Shown piece after piece: positions 5,472 through 6,031 of a stretch of DNA of 6,031 nt. The translations under genes and the position numbers were made by a program. The notes under the pieces were generated by a model. The model was not told the origin of the DNA. It did not search any database and worked only from the letters and a program-made list of their open reading frames with translations. The stretch's first letter is position 1. The number at the start of each line of letters is the position of its first letter. Origin of the DNA: Elusimicrobia bacterium RIFCSPLOWO2_01_FULL_54_10 (GTDB taxonomy: Bacteria; Elusimicrobiota; Elusimicrobia; 2-02-FULL-39-32). The DNA lies in contig MGUQ01000046.1 in assembly GCA_001799975.1 (NCBI GenBank), positions 11,411-17,441 of the forward strand, given 5' to 3'.

Positions 5472-6031
5472 TCAGCACTCTCCCGGCCTCGCCCTTTTCC
5501 ATCCAGTCAAACGCCTTGTCCACCTCGTCCAGCTTGATGCGGTGGGTGATCATGGAATCCAAATTAAGCTTTTTGGAGAGATACAGCTCCACATATTTGG
5601 GAAAATCTTTGTCCGGCACAGTGCCGCCGCCCCAACTGCCCACAATCCTCTTGCCCAAAATCAAATGAAAAGGATCGATGGAGATTTTTTCTTCAAAGGG
5701 AAGGTTACCCACCAGCACTGCAATCCCGCCGGCAGTTTTGATGCATTCATAGGCCTGTTCCATGGTCTGTTTCCGTCCCACGGCCTCAATGGCAGCGTCC
5801 GCCCCTTTTCCCCCCGTGATTTCTTTTATCGCCGCCACCGCATCCTGTGAGCGCGCGTTTACTTTGTGAGTGGCACCGAATGAGGCGGCCCTCTCAAGGT
5901 TTGCGGCGGAAATGTCCACCGCGATGATCACGCTGGCCCCCGCAATCACAGCGCCCTGCACGGCGCTCAACCCGATGCCTCCCACTCCAAAAATGGCCAC
6001 GGACCCGCCTTTCTGAACATGCGCGGTGTTC
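5461..6031 (-). CDS. Zinc-type medium-chain alcohol dehydrogenase, C-terminal half (5' end outside window)
   Basis: The reading frame runs off the right edge, and 189 C-terminal residues are visible. The first ones, N-T-A-H-V-Q-K-G-G-S, match the segment just before the coenzyme domain in class III-like alcohol dehydrogenases, so the GTG at 6000 is internal and not the start. The Rossmann domain shows GVGGIG (visible residues 15-20) and an acidic Asp39 after strand 2, favouring NAD over NADP. GSWGGG and a C-terminal LDSMITHRIKLDEVDKAF stretch match the family end. The catalytic-zinc ligands lie in the missing half, so zinc binding and activity are inferred from the family. It ends in TAG at 5461, overlapping the SDR start by 11 bases. 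The two probably act in one oxidation/epimerisation route, although the substrate could equally be an unrelated alcohol. Confidence 0.9.
   Translation of the reverse strand, partial: NTAHVQKGGSVAIFGVGGIGLSAVQGAVIAGASVIIAVDISAANLERAASFGATHKVNARSQDAVAAIKEITGGKGADAAIEAVGRKQTMEQAYECIKTAGGIAVLVGNLPFEEKISIDPFHLILGKRIVGSWGGGTVPDKDFPKYVELYLSKKLNLDSMITHRIKLDEVDKAFDWMEKGEAGRVLIEF
5480..5483 (-). promoter_or_regulatory. Ribosome-binding site for the SDR gene, decides its TTG start
   Basis: On the minus strand GGAG, within GGGAGAG (5484-5478), lies 8 bases before the TTG at 5471, inside the 3' end of the dehydrogenase gene. There is no in-frame ATG before the nucleotide-binding loop, so this site fixes the unusual TTG start. 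Confidence 0.7.

Noticed and set aside
5461..6000. A short complete dehydrogenase starting at GTG 6000
   Set aside because: The frame stays open to the window edge and the upstream residues match the family, so the gene is simply cut by the edge.
1..6031. Insertion sequences, CRISPR arrays, tRNA or rRNA genes, defence systems
   Set aside because: No transposase, terminal repeats, regularly spaced repeats, RNA gene folds or nuclease/helicase motifs were seen. Coding sequence fills nearly all of the window.

Overview
The window looks like part of a bacterial surface-polysaccharide or glycolipid locus. It is tightly packed: five genes read leftwards and one rightwards. No rRNA, tRNA, CRISPR array or mobile element was seen, and no gap between genes exceeds about 90 bases. 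The organism cannot be named. A transketolase split into two adjacent subunit genes, moderate-to-high GC, mixed ATG/GTG/TTG starts and a sugar-enzyme cluster fit an uncultured bacterium, probably with a Gram-negative-type envelope. Those phylum-level remarks are inference.

Left half (minus strand, read 2742 to 1): a family 2 glycosyltransferase (2035-2742), a three-domain sugar C-methyltransferase-like protein (923-2038), the transketolase N-terminal subunit (18-866), and the first seven codons of the transketolase C-terminal subunit (1-21, cut by the window edge). The first two genes overlap through GTGA, and so do the two transketolase genes. This indicates translational coupling.

Centre (2743-2832): a compact bidirectional promoter. 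Two sigma-70-type promoters stand back to back, each with a perfect TTGACA and a 17-base spacer, and they share one symmetry centre. The ATG codons on both sides sit 13 bases past their -10 boxes, so both messages should have leaders of only about 7 bases. This symmetry also fixes the start of the rightward gene at 2833 rather than at the upstream GTG.

Right half: the rightward gene (2833-4542) encodes a multispanning membrane protein resembling GT-C glycosyltransferases. It converges on, and overlaps by 49 bases, an extended-SDR nucleotide-sugar epimerase/dehydratase (4494-5471, minus). That gene is coupled to an upstream medium-chain zinc-type alcohol dehydrogenase whose N-terminal half lies beyond the right edge (5461-6031).

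Working model (inference): the dehydrogenase, SDR enzyme, C-methyltransferase and split transketolase modify or build an unusual, possibly branched sugar. The GT2 enzyme transfers a sugar to a nucleotide or lipid-phosphate acceptor, and the membrane protein uses a lipid-linked sugar on the outer side of the membrane. No known named system was recognised.
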